64,000 bases of DNA from Caballeronia sordidicola (GTDB lineage Bacteria > Pseudomonadota > Gammaproteobacteria > Burkholderiales > Burkholderiaceae): positions 124,001 to 188,000 of the forward strand of contig NZ_JNFG01000006.1 of NCBI RefSeq assembly GCF_000729995.1. Reading direction: 5' to 3'. This document shows positions 56,065 to 64,000 of the stretch, piece after piece (the stretch's first letter is position 1; each line of letters begins with the position of its first letter). A program made the translations under genes and the position numbers. The notes beneath the pieces were generated by a model. It was given only the letters and a program-made list of their open reading frames with translations, had not been told where the DNA came from and made no database searches.

Positions 56065-59000
56065 TTACACCAGCACGCGCTCGATACCGCCATCGTTAGC
56101 GCGCGCCACGTAGTCTTCCATCCAGCTCGCGCCGAGCACCTTGCGGGCAATTTCCACGACGATGTAATCCGCCTCGATGTTCGCGTCCTCGTTATAACGC
56201 GACAAACCCTGCAGGCAGGACGGGCAGCTCGTGAGGATCTTGACGTCGGTTCCGGTTGATTGAGCGCCATCGCCTGCTTTTAGCACTGAAGCCGGTGCAG
56301 CACCCGCCGTTCCCGCCGACGCGTTCGCCAGATTGATGCCGTCCGCGCCCGCTTCAGCCAGCAGCGGAATGTCGCGCAGCTTGGCCGCGCCCTTGCGGAT
56401 TTCTTCTTCCTTGCGAAAGCGCACTTGCGTCGAAATGTCCGGCCGCGTGACCGCGAGCGTGCCCGATTCGCCACAGCACCGGTCGTTCTTCTCGATCTTG
56501 TAGCCGTCATGCGCCGAACCCATGAGTTCATTCACGAGCTTGACCGGGTCCATCGTCTTGATCGGTGAGTGGCAGGGGTCGTGATACATGTAGCGCGTGC
56601 CCGTCACGCCTTCCAGCCTGATGTTCTTTTCGAGCAGGAATTCGTGGATATCGATAATCCGGCAGCCCGGGAAAATCTTCTCGAATTCATATCCGGCCAG
56701 CTGGTCGTAGCAAGTCCCGCACGACACCACCACCGTCTTGATGTCCAGATAGTTCAGCGTATTGGCCACGCGGTGGAACAACACACGGTTATCCGTGACG
56801 ATCTTCTCGGCTTTGTCGAACTGACCTGAACCGCGTTGCGGATACCCACAGCACAGGTAACCCGGCGGCAACACCGTCTGCACGCCGGCTTCCCACAACA
56901 TGGCTTGCGTGGCGAGACCGACTTGCGAGAACAAACGCTCCGACCCGCAACCCGGGAAGTAGAAGACCGCTTCCGTATCCGATGTCGTCGTCTTCGGGTT
57001 GCGGATAATCGGGACAATCTTGTTGTCTTCAATGTCCAGCAGCGCCCGCGCCGTTTTCTTCGGCAAGTTGCCCGGCATCTTCTTGTTCATGAAGTGGATG
57101 ACTTGCTGCGTCACCGCCGGCTTGCCGACTGTTGCCGGGGGTTTCGCTGTCTGCTTCTTCGCGAACTTCTTCAGCACTTCGTTGCCGAGGCGCTGCGCCT
57201 TGTAACCGACGCCCATCATCGCCGTGCGGGCGAGGTTGATGGTCTGCGGATTCGTGGCGTTGAGGAAGAACATGCCAGCCGCATTGCCCGCGTTGAACTT
57301 CTTCTTGCCCATCTTGCGCAGCAGGTTGCGCATGTTCATGGTGACATCGCCGAAATCGATCTTCACCGGGCACGGCGTCACGCACTTGTGACAGACGGTG
57401 CAGTGATCGGCGACGTCGTTGAACTCGTCCCAATGTTTTATCGATACCCCGCGGCGCGTCTGCTCCTCATATAAGAACGCCTCGACCAGCAGCGATGTCG
57501 CGAGGATCTTGTTGCGGGGGCTATAAAGCAGATTGGCCCTCGGCACGTGGGTAGCGCAGACCGGCTTGCATTTGCCGCAACGCAGGCAGTCCTTGATGGA
57601 GTCCGCGATCGCGCCAATATCCGACTGCTGCATGATCAGCGATTCGTAGCCCATCAAGCCGAAGCTGGGTGTGTAGGCATTGCGCAGATCGGCGCCCGCT
57701 AACAGCTTGCCCGCGTTGAAACGGCCTTCCGGATCAACGCGTTGCTTGTACTCGCGGAACTCCGCGATTTCGTCTTCGGTCAGGAATTCCAGCTTCGTAA
57801 TGCCGATGCCGTGTTCGCCCGAAATCACGCCATCCAGATCGCGCGCCAGCTTCATGATGCGTGCGACCGCGACGTGCGCGTCCTGCAGCATCTCGTAGTT
57901 GTCGGAGTTGACGGGGATGTTGGTGTGGACGTTGCCGTCACCCGCGTGCATGTGGAGCGCGACGAATACGCGGCCACGCAGAACCGCTTTGTGAATGTTC
58001 TGCGCTTCTTCAAGGATGGGCTTGAACTCGCCGCCATTGAAGATATGGCGCAATTCAGCGCGGATTTCCTGCTTCCAGGAAACACGAATCGTGCGGTCTT
58101 GCGCCACGTCGAATACGCGGACGCCCGGCTGCGAATCCACGCGATCCGCGAGCTTCTCGGCCAGCCCTTCGTAGCCGAGTTGAACCATATAGTGCTGCGC
58201 TTCGCGCAACGGCAGGTCCAGCTTTTCGCCGACGAACGTCCAGCGCTCACGCACGCGCTTAAGCAGATCGAGCGCTTGCTGCACGCGGTCTTCGAGCAAC
58301 TCAGCGCTCGGAATCTCGTTCGCGTCGTCGCTCTTTCCGAGCGGCAGCTTGCCCGTCTTGAAGAACGTTTCGAGGGCATCGACGAGTTGCAGCTTGTTCT
58401 TGATCGACAACTCGATGTTGATCCGCTCGATCCCGTCCGTGTACTCGCCCATGCGGTTCAGCGGGATCACCACATCTTCATTGATCTTGAACGCGTTCGT
58501 ATGCTTCGCGATAGCGGCCGTGCGCGAGCGATCGAGCCAGAAGCGTTTGCGCGCTTCGGCGTTCACCGCGACAAACCCTTCGCCGCTCTTGCCGTTCGCC
58601 ATGCGGACGACTTCGGACGTGGCCTGAGCCACAGCATCCGGATCGTCACCGACGATATCGCCAATCAGCACCATCTTCGGAAACGCGTTGCGCTTGCTCT
58701 TGGTCGCGTAACCGACAGCGCGCAGATAACGTTCGTCGAGATGTTCGAGACCGGCGAGAATCGCGCCGCCCTTCTTCGATGTCTCGAACAGATAGTCCTT
58801 AATTTCCACGATGCTCGGAATCGCGTCGCGTGCCTGGCCGAAGAATTCGAGGCAGACGGTGCGCGTATGCGCGGGCATCTTGTGCAGGATCCAGCGCGCC
58901 GATGTAATCAGGCCGTCGCAACCTTCCTTCTGCACACCCGGCAGACCCGACAGGAATTTATCCGTCACGTCCTTGCCAAGCCCTTCCTTGCGGAACTTGC

Positions 59001-60156
59001 TGCCGGCAATATCGAGCGATTCCGTGCGCAGTAATTTCTCACCCGGCGCACGCGATCCGTCGAACCAGTCGAGCCGGAAACGCGCCACGGGAATGTCGTG
59101 AATCTTGCCGCAGTTGTGATCCAGGCGCGTGACTTCAAGCCAGTTGCCCTGCGGATCGACCATGCGCCACCAGGCCAGATTGTCGAGCGCCGTGCCCCAG
59201 AGCACGGCCTTTTTGCCGCCGGCGTTCATCGCGACATTGCCTCCAACGCACGATGCGTCCAGGGAGGTCGGATCGACGGCGAAGACGAAACCGGCGTGTT
59301 CCGCCGCTTCCGTTACGCGGCGCGTGACCACGCCCGCACCCGAGAAAATGGTCGCGACTTTATGGTCTACGCCCGGCAGATCCGTCATTTCGACGGGTCC
59401 GAGCTGTTCGAGCTTCTCGGTATTGATGACGGCCGCGAACGGCGTCAAAGGAATCGCGCCGCCGGTGTAGCCCGTGCCGCCTCCGCGCGGAATCACGGTG
59501 AGGCCTAGTTCGAAGCACGCCTTGATCAAGCCGGCAATTTCCGCTTCGGTATCCGGCGTCAGCACGACAAACGGGTATTCGACGCGCCAGTCCGTAGCAT
59601 CCGTCACGTGGGATACGCGCGACAGGCCGTCGAACTTGATGTTGTCTTTCTCGGTGACCTTGCTGAAAACCTTCGACGCTTTTTTGCGCAGATCGTAGGT
59701 TTGCTCGAACTCTTTCTTGAAATCTTCGACCGCGCGGCAGGCGGCGCTGATCAGTATTTCCACGCGTGCTGCGCGATCCCTGCCGGCATCGTCCTGATGC
59801 TGCGATAAATCCGCTTTACGACGCTTTTCGATATCGCCCAGACGGTGATTCAACGCTTCGATCAACAAGGCGCGCCGTTTCGGATTGTCCAGCAAATCGT
59901 CCTGCAGATACGGATTGCGACGCACCACCCAGATATCGCCGAGCACTTCATACAACATGCGTGCCGAGCGGCCCGTGCGGCGTTCGCTGCGCAGGATGGC
60001 CAACGCGGCCCAGGCTTCCTCGCCCAGCAGGCGAATGACGATTTCGCGATCGGAAAACGACGTGTAGTTATAGGGAATCTCGCGCAGGCGCGGCTCGGTA
60101 TCCAGGGCCACGGCATGCGCGGCGCCGTTCGGATCGAAGGCTTGGGGTGCGTTCAT
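56065..60156 (-). CDS. FAD-linked oxidase / Fe-S oxidoreductase fusion with DUF3683
   Basis: A 1363-residue protein from the ATG at 60156 ([10 protein letters not shown]). A DUF3683 region (about 1-170) precedes an FAD-binding oxidase of the D-lactate/glycolate type ([15 protein letters not shown], and [12 protein letters not shown] near residue 810). Two 4Fe-4S sites follow ([11 protein letters not shown] and [12 protein letters not shown]). Last come two CCG-type cysteine domains ([27 protein letters not shown]). It probably oxidises a 2-hydroxy acid and passes electrons to quinone at the membrane. The substrate is inferred from the family only. Confidence 0.9.
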   Translation of the reverse strand: MNAPQAFDPNGAAHAVALDTEPRLREIPYNYTSFSDREIVIRLLGEEAWAALAILRSERRTGRSARMLYEVLGDIWVVRRNPYLQDDLLDNPKRRALLIEALNHRLGDIEKRRKADLSQHQDDAGRDRAARVEILISAACRAVEDFKKEFEQTYDLRKKASKVFSKVTEKDNIKFDGLSRVSHVTDATDWRVEYPFVVLTPDTEAEIAGLIKACFELGLTVIPRGGGTGYTGGAIPLTPFAAVINTEKLEQLGPVEMTDLPGVDHKVATIFSGAGVVTRRVTEAAEHAGFVFAVDPTSLDASCVGGNVAMNAGGKKAVLWGTALDNLAWWRMVDPQGNWLEVTRLDHNCGKIHDIPVARFRLDWFDGSRAPGEKLLRTESLDIAGSKFRKEGLGKDVTDKFLSGLPGVQKEGCDGLITSARWILHKMPAHTRTVCLEFFGQARDAIPSIVEIKDYLFETSKKGGAILAGLEHLDERYLRAVGYATKSKRNAFPKMVLIGDIVGDDPDAVAQATSEVVRMANGKSGEGFVAVNAEARKRFWLDRSRTAAIAKHTNAFKINEDVVIPLNRMGEYTDGIERINIELSIKNKLQLVDALETFFKTGKLPLGKSDDANEIPSAELLEDRVQQALDLLKRVRERWTFVGEKLDLPLREAQHYMVQLGYEGLAEKLADRVDSQPGVRVFDVAQDRTIRVSWKQEIRAELRHIFNGGEFKPILEEAQNIHKAVLRGRVFVALHMHAGDGNVHTNIPVNSDNYEMLQDAHVAVARIMKLARDLDGVISGEHGIGITKLEFLTEDEIAEFREYKQRVDPEGRFNAGKLLAGADLRNAYTPSFGLMGYESLIMQQSDIGAIADSIKDCLRCGKCKPVCATHVPRANLLYSPRNKILATSLLVEAFLYEEQTRRGVSIKHWDEFNDVADHCTVCHKCVTPCPVKIDFGDVTMNMRNLLRKMGKKKFNAGNAAGMFFLNATNPQTINLARTAMMGVGYKAQRLGNEVLKKFAKKQTAKPPATVGKPAVTQQVIHFMNKKMPGNLPKKTARALLDIEDNKIVPIIRNPKTTTSDTEAVFYFPGCGSERLFSQVGLATQAMLWEAGVQTVLPPGYLCCGYPQRGSGQFDKAEKIVTDNRVLFHRVANTLNYLDIKTVVVSCGTCYDQLAGYEFEKIFPGCRIIDIHEFLLEKNIRLEGVTGTRYMYHDPCHSPIKTMDPVKLVNELMGSAHDGYKIEKNDRCCGESGTLAVTRPDISTQVRFRKEEEIRKGAAKLRDIPLLAEAGADGINLANASAGTAGAAPASVLKAGDGAQSTGTDVKILTSCPSCLQGLSRYNEDANIEADYIVVEIARKVLGASWMEDYVARANDGGIERVLV

Positions 60157-60719
60157 ATTCGACAGTTCGGTGAGCCGGCGCTTGCTGACAATGAGATCAC
60201 GAGCAGCGCGATAGCCGGCATTGCGCGGGGAGGCGCAGATTTTCGAGTGATACTTTTTTGTGAAGGTGCTCACCGCCAGGGGTTGGCGAGCGATGCAAAG
60301 CCTTCGGGGGTACCGGAATCAGCGCCACGATCGCTGATGACGCGCATGCCGTTCCGAAGCCGCGTGGATAGCGCAGCAGAGCGCGCAGCACTCGCGTAGA
60401 GCGCCGCGTGGAACATGCGTCAAAAAGCCGGTCCGGGACTGCCGTTGCATCTTCCGATCCTGTATCGAAAAGGGAATTCTAACCCATCGCGATGTTCGCC
60501 GTTCGCAGCCGGTAGCGGGTTGAAGGGCTTTGTTCATGCCGGTTTTGGACGTTTTTCTGACATTTTTCGCATCGACCGGACGGACGGTTAATAACACTCA
60601 AAGTCAACATAAAGCGGCGCGTTCAGCGCGCATTGAAGGGGTTTCGAGCGTCGATGGCGCTATCATTGACGTTTTCGCTCTCAAAATGGCGCGCACCCGA
60701 CCGCGCGAACGGCTCCGGA
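60157..60719. other. Divergent intergenic region oxidoreductase-ilvA
   Basis: About 560 bases between divergent genes. In-frame open codons extend upstream of both chosen starts but look non-homologous. A -10-like tatcat lies near 60661, but no matching -35 box is convincing. Confidence 0.45.
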
Positions 60720-62243
60720 ATGACACACCCCGATTACCTCAAGAAAGTCCTGACCGCGCGCGTCTACGATGTCGCCCGCGAAAGCGAGCTCGAACCCGCC
60801 CGCAATTTGTCCGCGCGGCTGCACAACTCGGTCTATCTGAAGCGCGAAGACAACCAGCCGGTGTTCTCGTTCAAGATTCGCGGCGCGTACAACAAGATGG
60901 TGCAGCTTTCCGCAGACGTGCTCGCACGCGGCGTGATTACGGCATCGGCGGGAAATCATGCTCAGGGCGTCGCGTATTCAGCCACGCGGCTTGGCTGCAA
61001 AGCCGTCATCGTCGTGCCGGTCACCACGCCGCAGGTCAAGATCGACGCCATGCGCGCGTTCGGCGGCCCGACCGTGGAGATCGTCCAGCATGGTGAATCC
61101 TATAGTGACGCGTACGGCCACGCCGTGAAGTTGCAGGCAGAGCGCGGCCTGACCTTTGTTCATCCTTTCGATGATCCGGATGTCATCGCCGGCCAGGGCA
61201 CTGTCGCGATGGAAATCCTGCGCCAGCATCAAGGCCCGATTCACGCCATCTTCGTCCCGATCGGCGGCGGCGGCCTCGCGGCGGGCGTCGCGGCTTACGT
61301 GAAAGCGGTGCGCCCGGAAATCCGCGTGATTGGCGTACAAGCCATCGACTCGTGCGCGATGAAGCAATCCATCGAGGCAGGCGAGCGCGTCACGCTGGCC
61401 GAAGTCGGACTGTTTGCCGACGGCACGGCGGTAAAACTCGTTGGCGAAGAAACGTTCCGGCTGTGCCGCGAGCTGCTCGACGAGGTTATTACCGTCGACA
61501 CCGACGCCCTCTGCGCCGCGATCAAGGACGTCTTCCAGGACACGCGCAGCGTGCTGGAACCGTCGGGAGCGCTCGCGGTTGCCGGTGCAAAGCTATACGC
61601 GGAACGCGATGGACTGGAAGCGAAGACGCTTGTCGCCGTGACGTCCGGTGCGAACATGAACTTCGACCGCATGCGTTTTGTCGCCGAGCGCGCTGAAGTC
61701 GGTGAAGCGCGCGAAGCGGTGTTCGCGGTGACCATTCCGGAAGAACGCGGCAGTTTCAAGCGGTTCTGCGAACTTGTCGGCACGCGCAGCGTGACCGAGT
61801 TCAATTACCGGATTGCGGATGCCCACGCCGCGCATATCTTCGTCGGCGTGCAGATCAAGACGCGCGGCGAAGCGGTGCAGATGGCGAACGCGTTTATCGA
61901 ACACGGATTTGCTACGGTCGATCTCAGCCACGACGAGCTTTCGAAGCAACATATCCGCTACATGGTGGGCGGCCATTCGCCGCTCGCGCAAGACGAACGC
62001 CTGCTGCGTTTCGAGTTTCCGGAGCGCCCGGGCGCGCTGATGAAATTCCTGTCGTCGATGGCGCCGAACTGGAATATCAGCCTGTTCCATTATCGGAACC
62101 AGGGCGCGGATACCAGCTCGATTCTCGTTGGCGTTCAAGTGCCGGCATCGGAGAACGTTGAGTTCGGGCAATTCCTCGCCACCTTGGGTTATCAGTGGTG
62201 GGACGAAGGCGCGAACCCCGTCTACAAGCTGTTCCTGGCCTGA
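60720..62243 (+). CDS. ilvA: Threonine ammonia-lyase, biosynthetic
   Basis: PLP enzyme converting threonine to 2-oxobutyrate, the first step of isoleucine synthesis. The ATG at 60720 gives MTHPDYLKKVL and 507 residues. The catalytic Lys52 is in FSFKIRGAYNKM, and the phosphate-binding loop is GGGGLAAGVAAYVKA. Two C-terminal ACT-like regulatory domains (about residues 330-507, with FSFPERPGALMKF-type segments) allow feedback control by isoleucine. It is followed by the 5'-nucleotidase gene after seven bases. Confidence 0.94.
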   Translation: MTHPDYLKKVLTARVYDVARESELEPARNLSARLHNSVYLKREDNQPVFSFKIRGAYNKMVQLSADVLARGVITASAGNHAQGVAYSATRLGCKAVIVVPVTTPQVKIDAMRAFGGPTVEIVQHGESYSDAYGHAVKLQAERGLTFVHPFDDPDVIAGQGTVAMEILRQHQGPIHAIFVPIGGGGLAAGVAAYVKAVRPEIRVIGVQAIDSCAMKQSIEAGERVTLAEVGLFADGTAVKLVGEETFRLCRELLDEVITVDTDALCAAIKDVFQDTRSVLEPSGALAVAGAKLYAERDGLEAKTLVAVTSGANMNFDRMRFVAERAEVGEAREAVFAVTIPEERGSFKRFCELVGTRSVTEFNYRIADAHAAHIFVGVQIKTRGEAVQMANAFIEHGFATVDLSHDELSKQHIRYMVGGHSPLAQDERLLRFEFPERPGALMKFLSSMAPNWNISLFHYRNQGADTSSILVGVQVPASENVEFGQFLATLGYQWWDEGANPVYKLFLA

Positions 62244-62250
62244 CGCGCGA

Positions 62251-63159
62251 ATGGCGTTCACGCTGGACGACAAGCTGGTCGTCGCGATTTCATCGCGGGC
62301 GCTGTTCGACTTCGAAGAAGAAAACGAAGTCTACGAAGCCGGCGACTTGCGTGAATACGAAGCGCTGCAGCGTTCGCGGCTTCATGTGCCGGCCAAACCC
62401 GGCATCGCGTTCTCGCTGATCGAGAAATTGCTCGCATTGAATGTGGATGGCGAACGGCGCGTGGAAGTCGTGATCCTGTCGCGCAGCGATCCCATCAGCG
62501 GCTTACGCGCGTTCAGTTCGTGCAAGGAACACGGCTTGGCGATCGAGCGCGGCGTGTTCACGCGCGGCGGGTCGCCGTTCGGTTATCTGGAGCCGTTTCG
62601 GGCGTCGCTGTTTCTATCGGCGAATTCCGCCGATGTCCGCGATGCTCTCGCCGCCGGCTTTCCCGCCGCGACGGTCGTGCCGCGAGCGCCGCTTGCCGCG
62701 AGCCGGTATCCTGACGAAATTCGGATTGCTTTCGACGGTGATGCCGTGCTTTTCTCCGACGAAGCTGAGCAAGTGTTCCAGGCGCGGGGTTTGCCGGCCT
62801 TTGTGGAACATGAAGTCGGCAAGAAGGAATTGCCGTTGATGAACGGCCCGTTGAAACCGTTGCTGGAAGCGCTTCATAAGCTGCAAAAACTTAGCCACGA
62901 CACCACGCGGATGCGCATTCGCACGGCGCTTGTCACGGCGCGATCGGCGCCGGCTCATGAGCGGGCGATCCGGACGTTGATGGCCTGGAACATCGAAATC
63001 GACGAAGCGATGTTCCTCGGTGGATTGAACAAAGGCCCGTTTCTCGGCCAGTTCGAACCCGACTTTTTCTTCGACGACCAAATTGGCCATTGCGAGTCGG
63101 CTCGTGTCGTGACAGCGACGGGGCACGTTCCGAGTGGCATATCGAACGCATCATCATGA
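62251..63159 (+). CDS. 5'-nucleotidase (cytosolic type I family)
   Basis: A 302-residue protein of the family typified by animal cytosolic 5'-nucleotidase I, which dephosphorylates nucleoside monophosphates. The ATG at 62251 ([10 protein letters not shown]) lies seven bases after ilvA. Family blocks are [36 protein letters not shown] and [15 protein letters not shown], with the Asp-rich haloacid-dehalogenase-like site. Its stop overlaps the queF start (ATGA), pointing to a coupled ilvA-nucleotidase-queF transcript. Confidence 0.87.
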   Translation: MAFTLDDKLVVAISSRALFDFEEENEVYEAGDLREYEALQRSRLHVPAKPGIAFSLIEKLLALNVDGERRVEVVILSRSDPISGLRAFSSCKEHGLAIERGVFTRGGSPFGYLEPFRASLFLSANSADVRDALAAGFPAATVVPRAPLAASRYPDEIRIAFDGDAVLFSDEAEQVFQARGLPAFVEHEVGKKELPLMNGPLKPLLEALHKLQKLSHDTTRMRIRTALVTARSAPAHERAIRTLMAWNIEIDEAMFLGGLNKGPFLGQFEPDFFFDDQIGHCESARVVTATGHVPSGISNASS

Positions 63160-63986
63160 ATACGCCCGAACAGTCTTCCCTTGGCAAGCCGGTCCACTAC
63201 AGCGAACGGTACGATCCGGCGCTGCTTTTTCCTATCGGCCGCAGGCCGGGACGCGACGCGCTCGGGCAGACGGGTCCGCTGCCATTTTTCGGCACCGATA
63301 TCTGGAATGCCTACGAGCTTTCGTGGCTGAACAAGAAAGGCAAACCGCAGATCGCGGTGGCGACGTTCATCGTGCCGGCTGATTCACCGAATATCGTTGA
63401 GTCGAAGTCGTTCAAGCTGTATCTGGGATCTTTCTCGCAGACGGCGTTTGAGTCTATCGATGAGGTTCGTGCGGCGATTCGCAAGGACGTTTCCGCGGTT
63501 TGCGGTGCGAATGTGTCTGTGCAGCTTGTCCCGCCGTATGAGTTTGGCGTAAAGCTCAAGATGGAAGAGTTTGAAGGGTTATCGCTGGATCGGCTCGATC
63601 TGGATGCCGATGTTTATGCCCCCGATCCTTCGTTACTGCGTGCCTCTTTTGGCGAATCGCCGGTCGATGAGACGCTGTTTTCGAACTTGCTGAAATCGAA
63701 TTGTCCGGTGACCGGGCAACCGGATTGGGGCAGCGTGCAGATTCGTTATGTTGGTGTGCCCATCGATCATGCAGGATTGCTGCGATATATCATTTCTTAT
63801 CGCGAACACACCGGGTTTCACGAGCAATGCGTTGAACAGATATTCCTGGATGTGATGCGTGAATGCAAACCGGAACGTCTCGCCGTTTATGCGCGATATA
63901 CACGGCGCGGCGGACTGGATATCAATCCGTTCAGGACCAACTTCAATCTGCCGTTGCCGGATAACGCGCGACTGGCGCGGCAATAA
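63156..63986 (+). CDS. queF: NADPH-dependent 7-cyano-7-deazaguanine reductase
   Basis: Reduces preQ0 to preQ1 in queuosine synthesis. The ATG at 63156 overlaps the nucleotidase stop and gives 276 residues, the long bimodular (YqcD-type) form. The QueF motif [12 protein letters not shown] lies near residues 82-93. The catalytic Cys183 and Asp190 are in [17 protein letters not shown] QueF family end ([15 protein letters not shown]) is present. The gene is complete in the window. Confidence 0.95.
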   Translation: MNTPEQSSLGKPVHYSERYDPALLFPIGRRPGRDALGQTGPLPFFGTDIWNAYELSWLNKKGKPQIAVATFIVPADSPNIVESKSFKLYLGSFSQTAFESIDEVRAAIRKDVSAVCGANVSVQLVPPYEFGVKLKMEEFEGLSLDRLDLDADVYAPDPSLLRASFGESPVDETLFSNLLKSNCPVTGQPDWGSVQIRYVGVPIDHAGLLRYIISYREHTGFHEQCVEQIFLDVMRECKPERLAVYARYTRRGGLDINPFRTNFNLPLPDNARLARQ

Positions 63987-64000
63987 AGGAATTCGCGCCG

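Overview
The window reads as chromosome from a betaproteobacterium of the family Burkholderiaceae, most like the Paraburkholderia/Caballeronia group. This rests on high G+C, the overall protein sequences, the class A RNase P RNA, and gene orders typical of the group (dusB-fis-purH-ruvCAB, rplM-rpsI, gltIJKL beside gdhA, ubiE...ubiJ-ubiB, aspS-nudB-clsB). Nearly all of it is core metabolism and information processing. No prophage, insertion sequence, CRISPR array or tRNA gene was seen.

Layout. 1-2.4 kb: the end of pepP, then a UbiH-family hydroxylase. 2.7-9.2 kb (+): dusB-fis, purH, ruvC-ruvA-ruvB and an MpaB/DUF2236 protein. 9.2-11.7 kb (-): tyrS-dtd-histidine phosphatase. 12-16.5 kb: anmK, erpA, rplM-rpsI, an AT-rich intergenic region with a probable small RNA, an OsmC-family gene and rnpB. 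16.5-20.3 kb: pyrC with a DUF3025 gene, a class II glutamine amidotransferase and a YegP-like protein. 20.4-26.2 kb (-): a glutamate module of a LysR regulator, glutamate dehydrogenase and the GltIJKL transporter. 26.5-29.4 kb (+): a NarK-type nitrate transporter behind a near-perfect sigma-54 promoter, then a two-gene module of an unrecognised 245-residue protein and a PIN-domain nuclease. 29.4-37 kb: an Atm1-type ABC exporter, a YciA-like thioesterase, a large membrane PAS/LOV-GGDEF-EAL protein, a nitrate-reductase-associated protein and fdhD.

37.1-44.3 kb (-) is a fatty-acid beta-oxidation cluster: TetR regulator, acyl-CoA dehydrogenase, FadN-like hydroxyacyl-CoA dehydrogenase/hydratase, thiolase and enoyl-CoA hydratase. 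Covarying hairpin repeats lie between two of its genes. 44.5-60.2 kb (-) is a long run on one strand: an FAD/Fe-S oxidoreductase fusion, HIT, DUF971, ubiE, Tim44-like, ubiJ, ubiB, methyltransferase, FmdB-like, DUF502, aspS, nudB and clsB. A decayed antitoxin remnant sits between aspS and nudB. The window closes with ilvA, a 5'-nucleotidase and queF (+).

The most interesting items are (i) a minus-strand small RNA candidate at 15.2 kb with a CCUCCU hairpin loop and its own terminator, (ii) the PIN-nuclease module at 28.1-29.4 kb, (iii) a LOV-like domain that keeps the photoactive Cys but has lost the signalling Gln, (iv) the sigma-54 promoter of the nitrate transporter, and (v) the hairpin repeats in the beta-oxidation operon. 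All identifications come from reading sequence and motifs; no database search was run.
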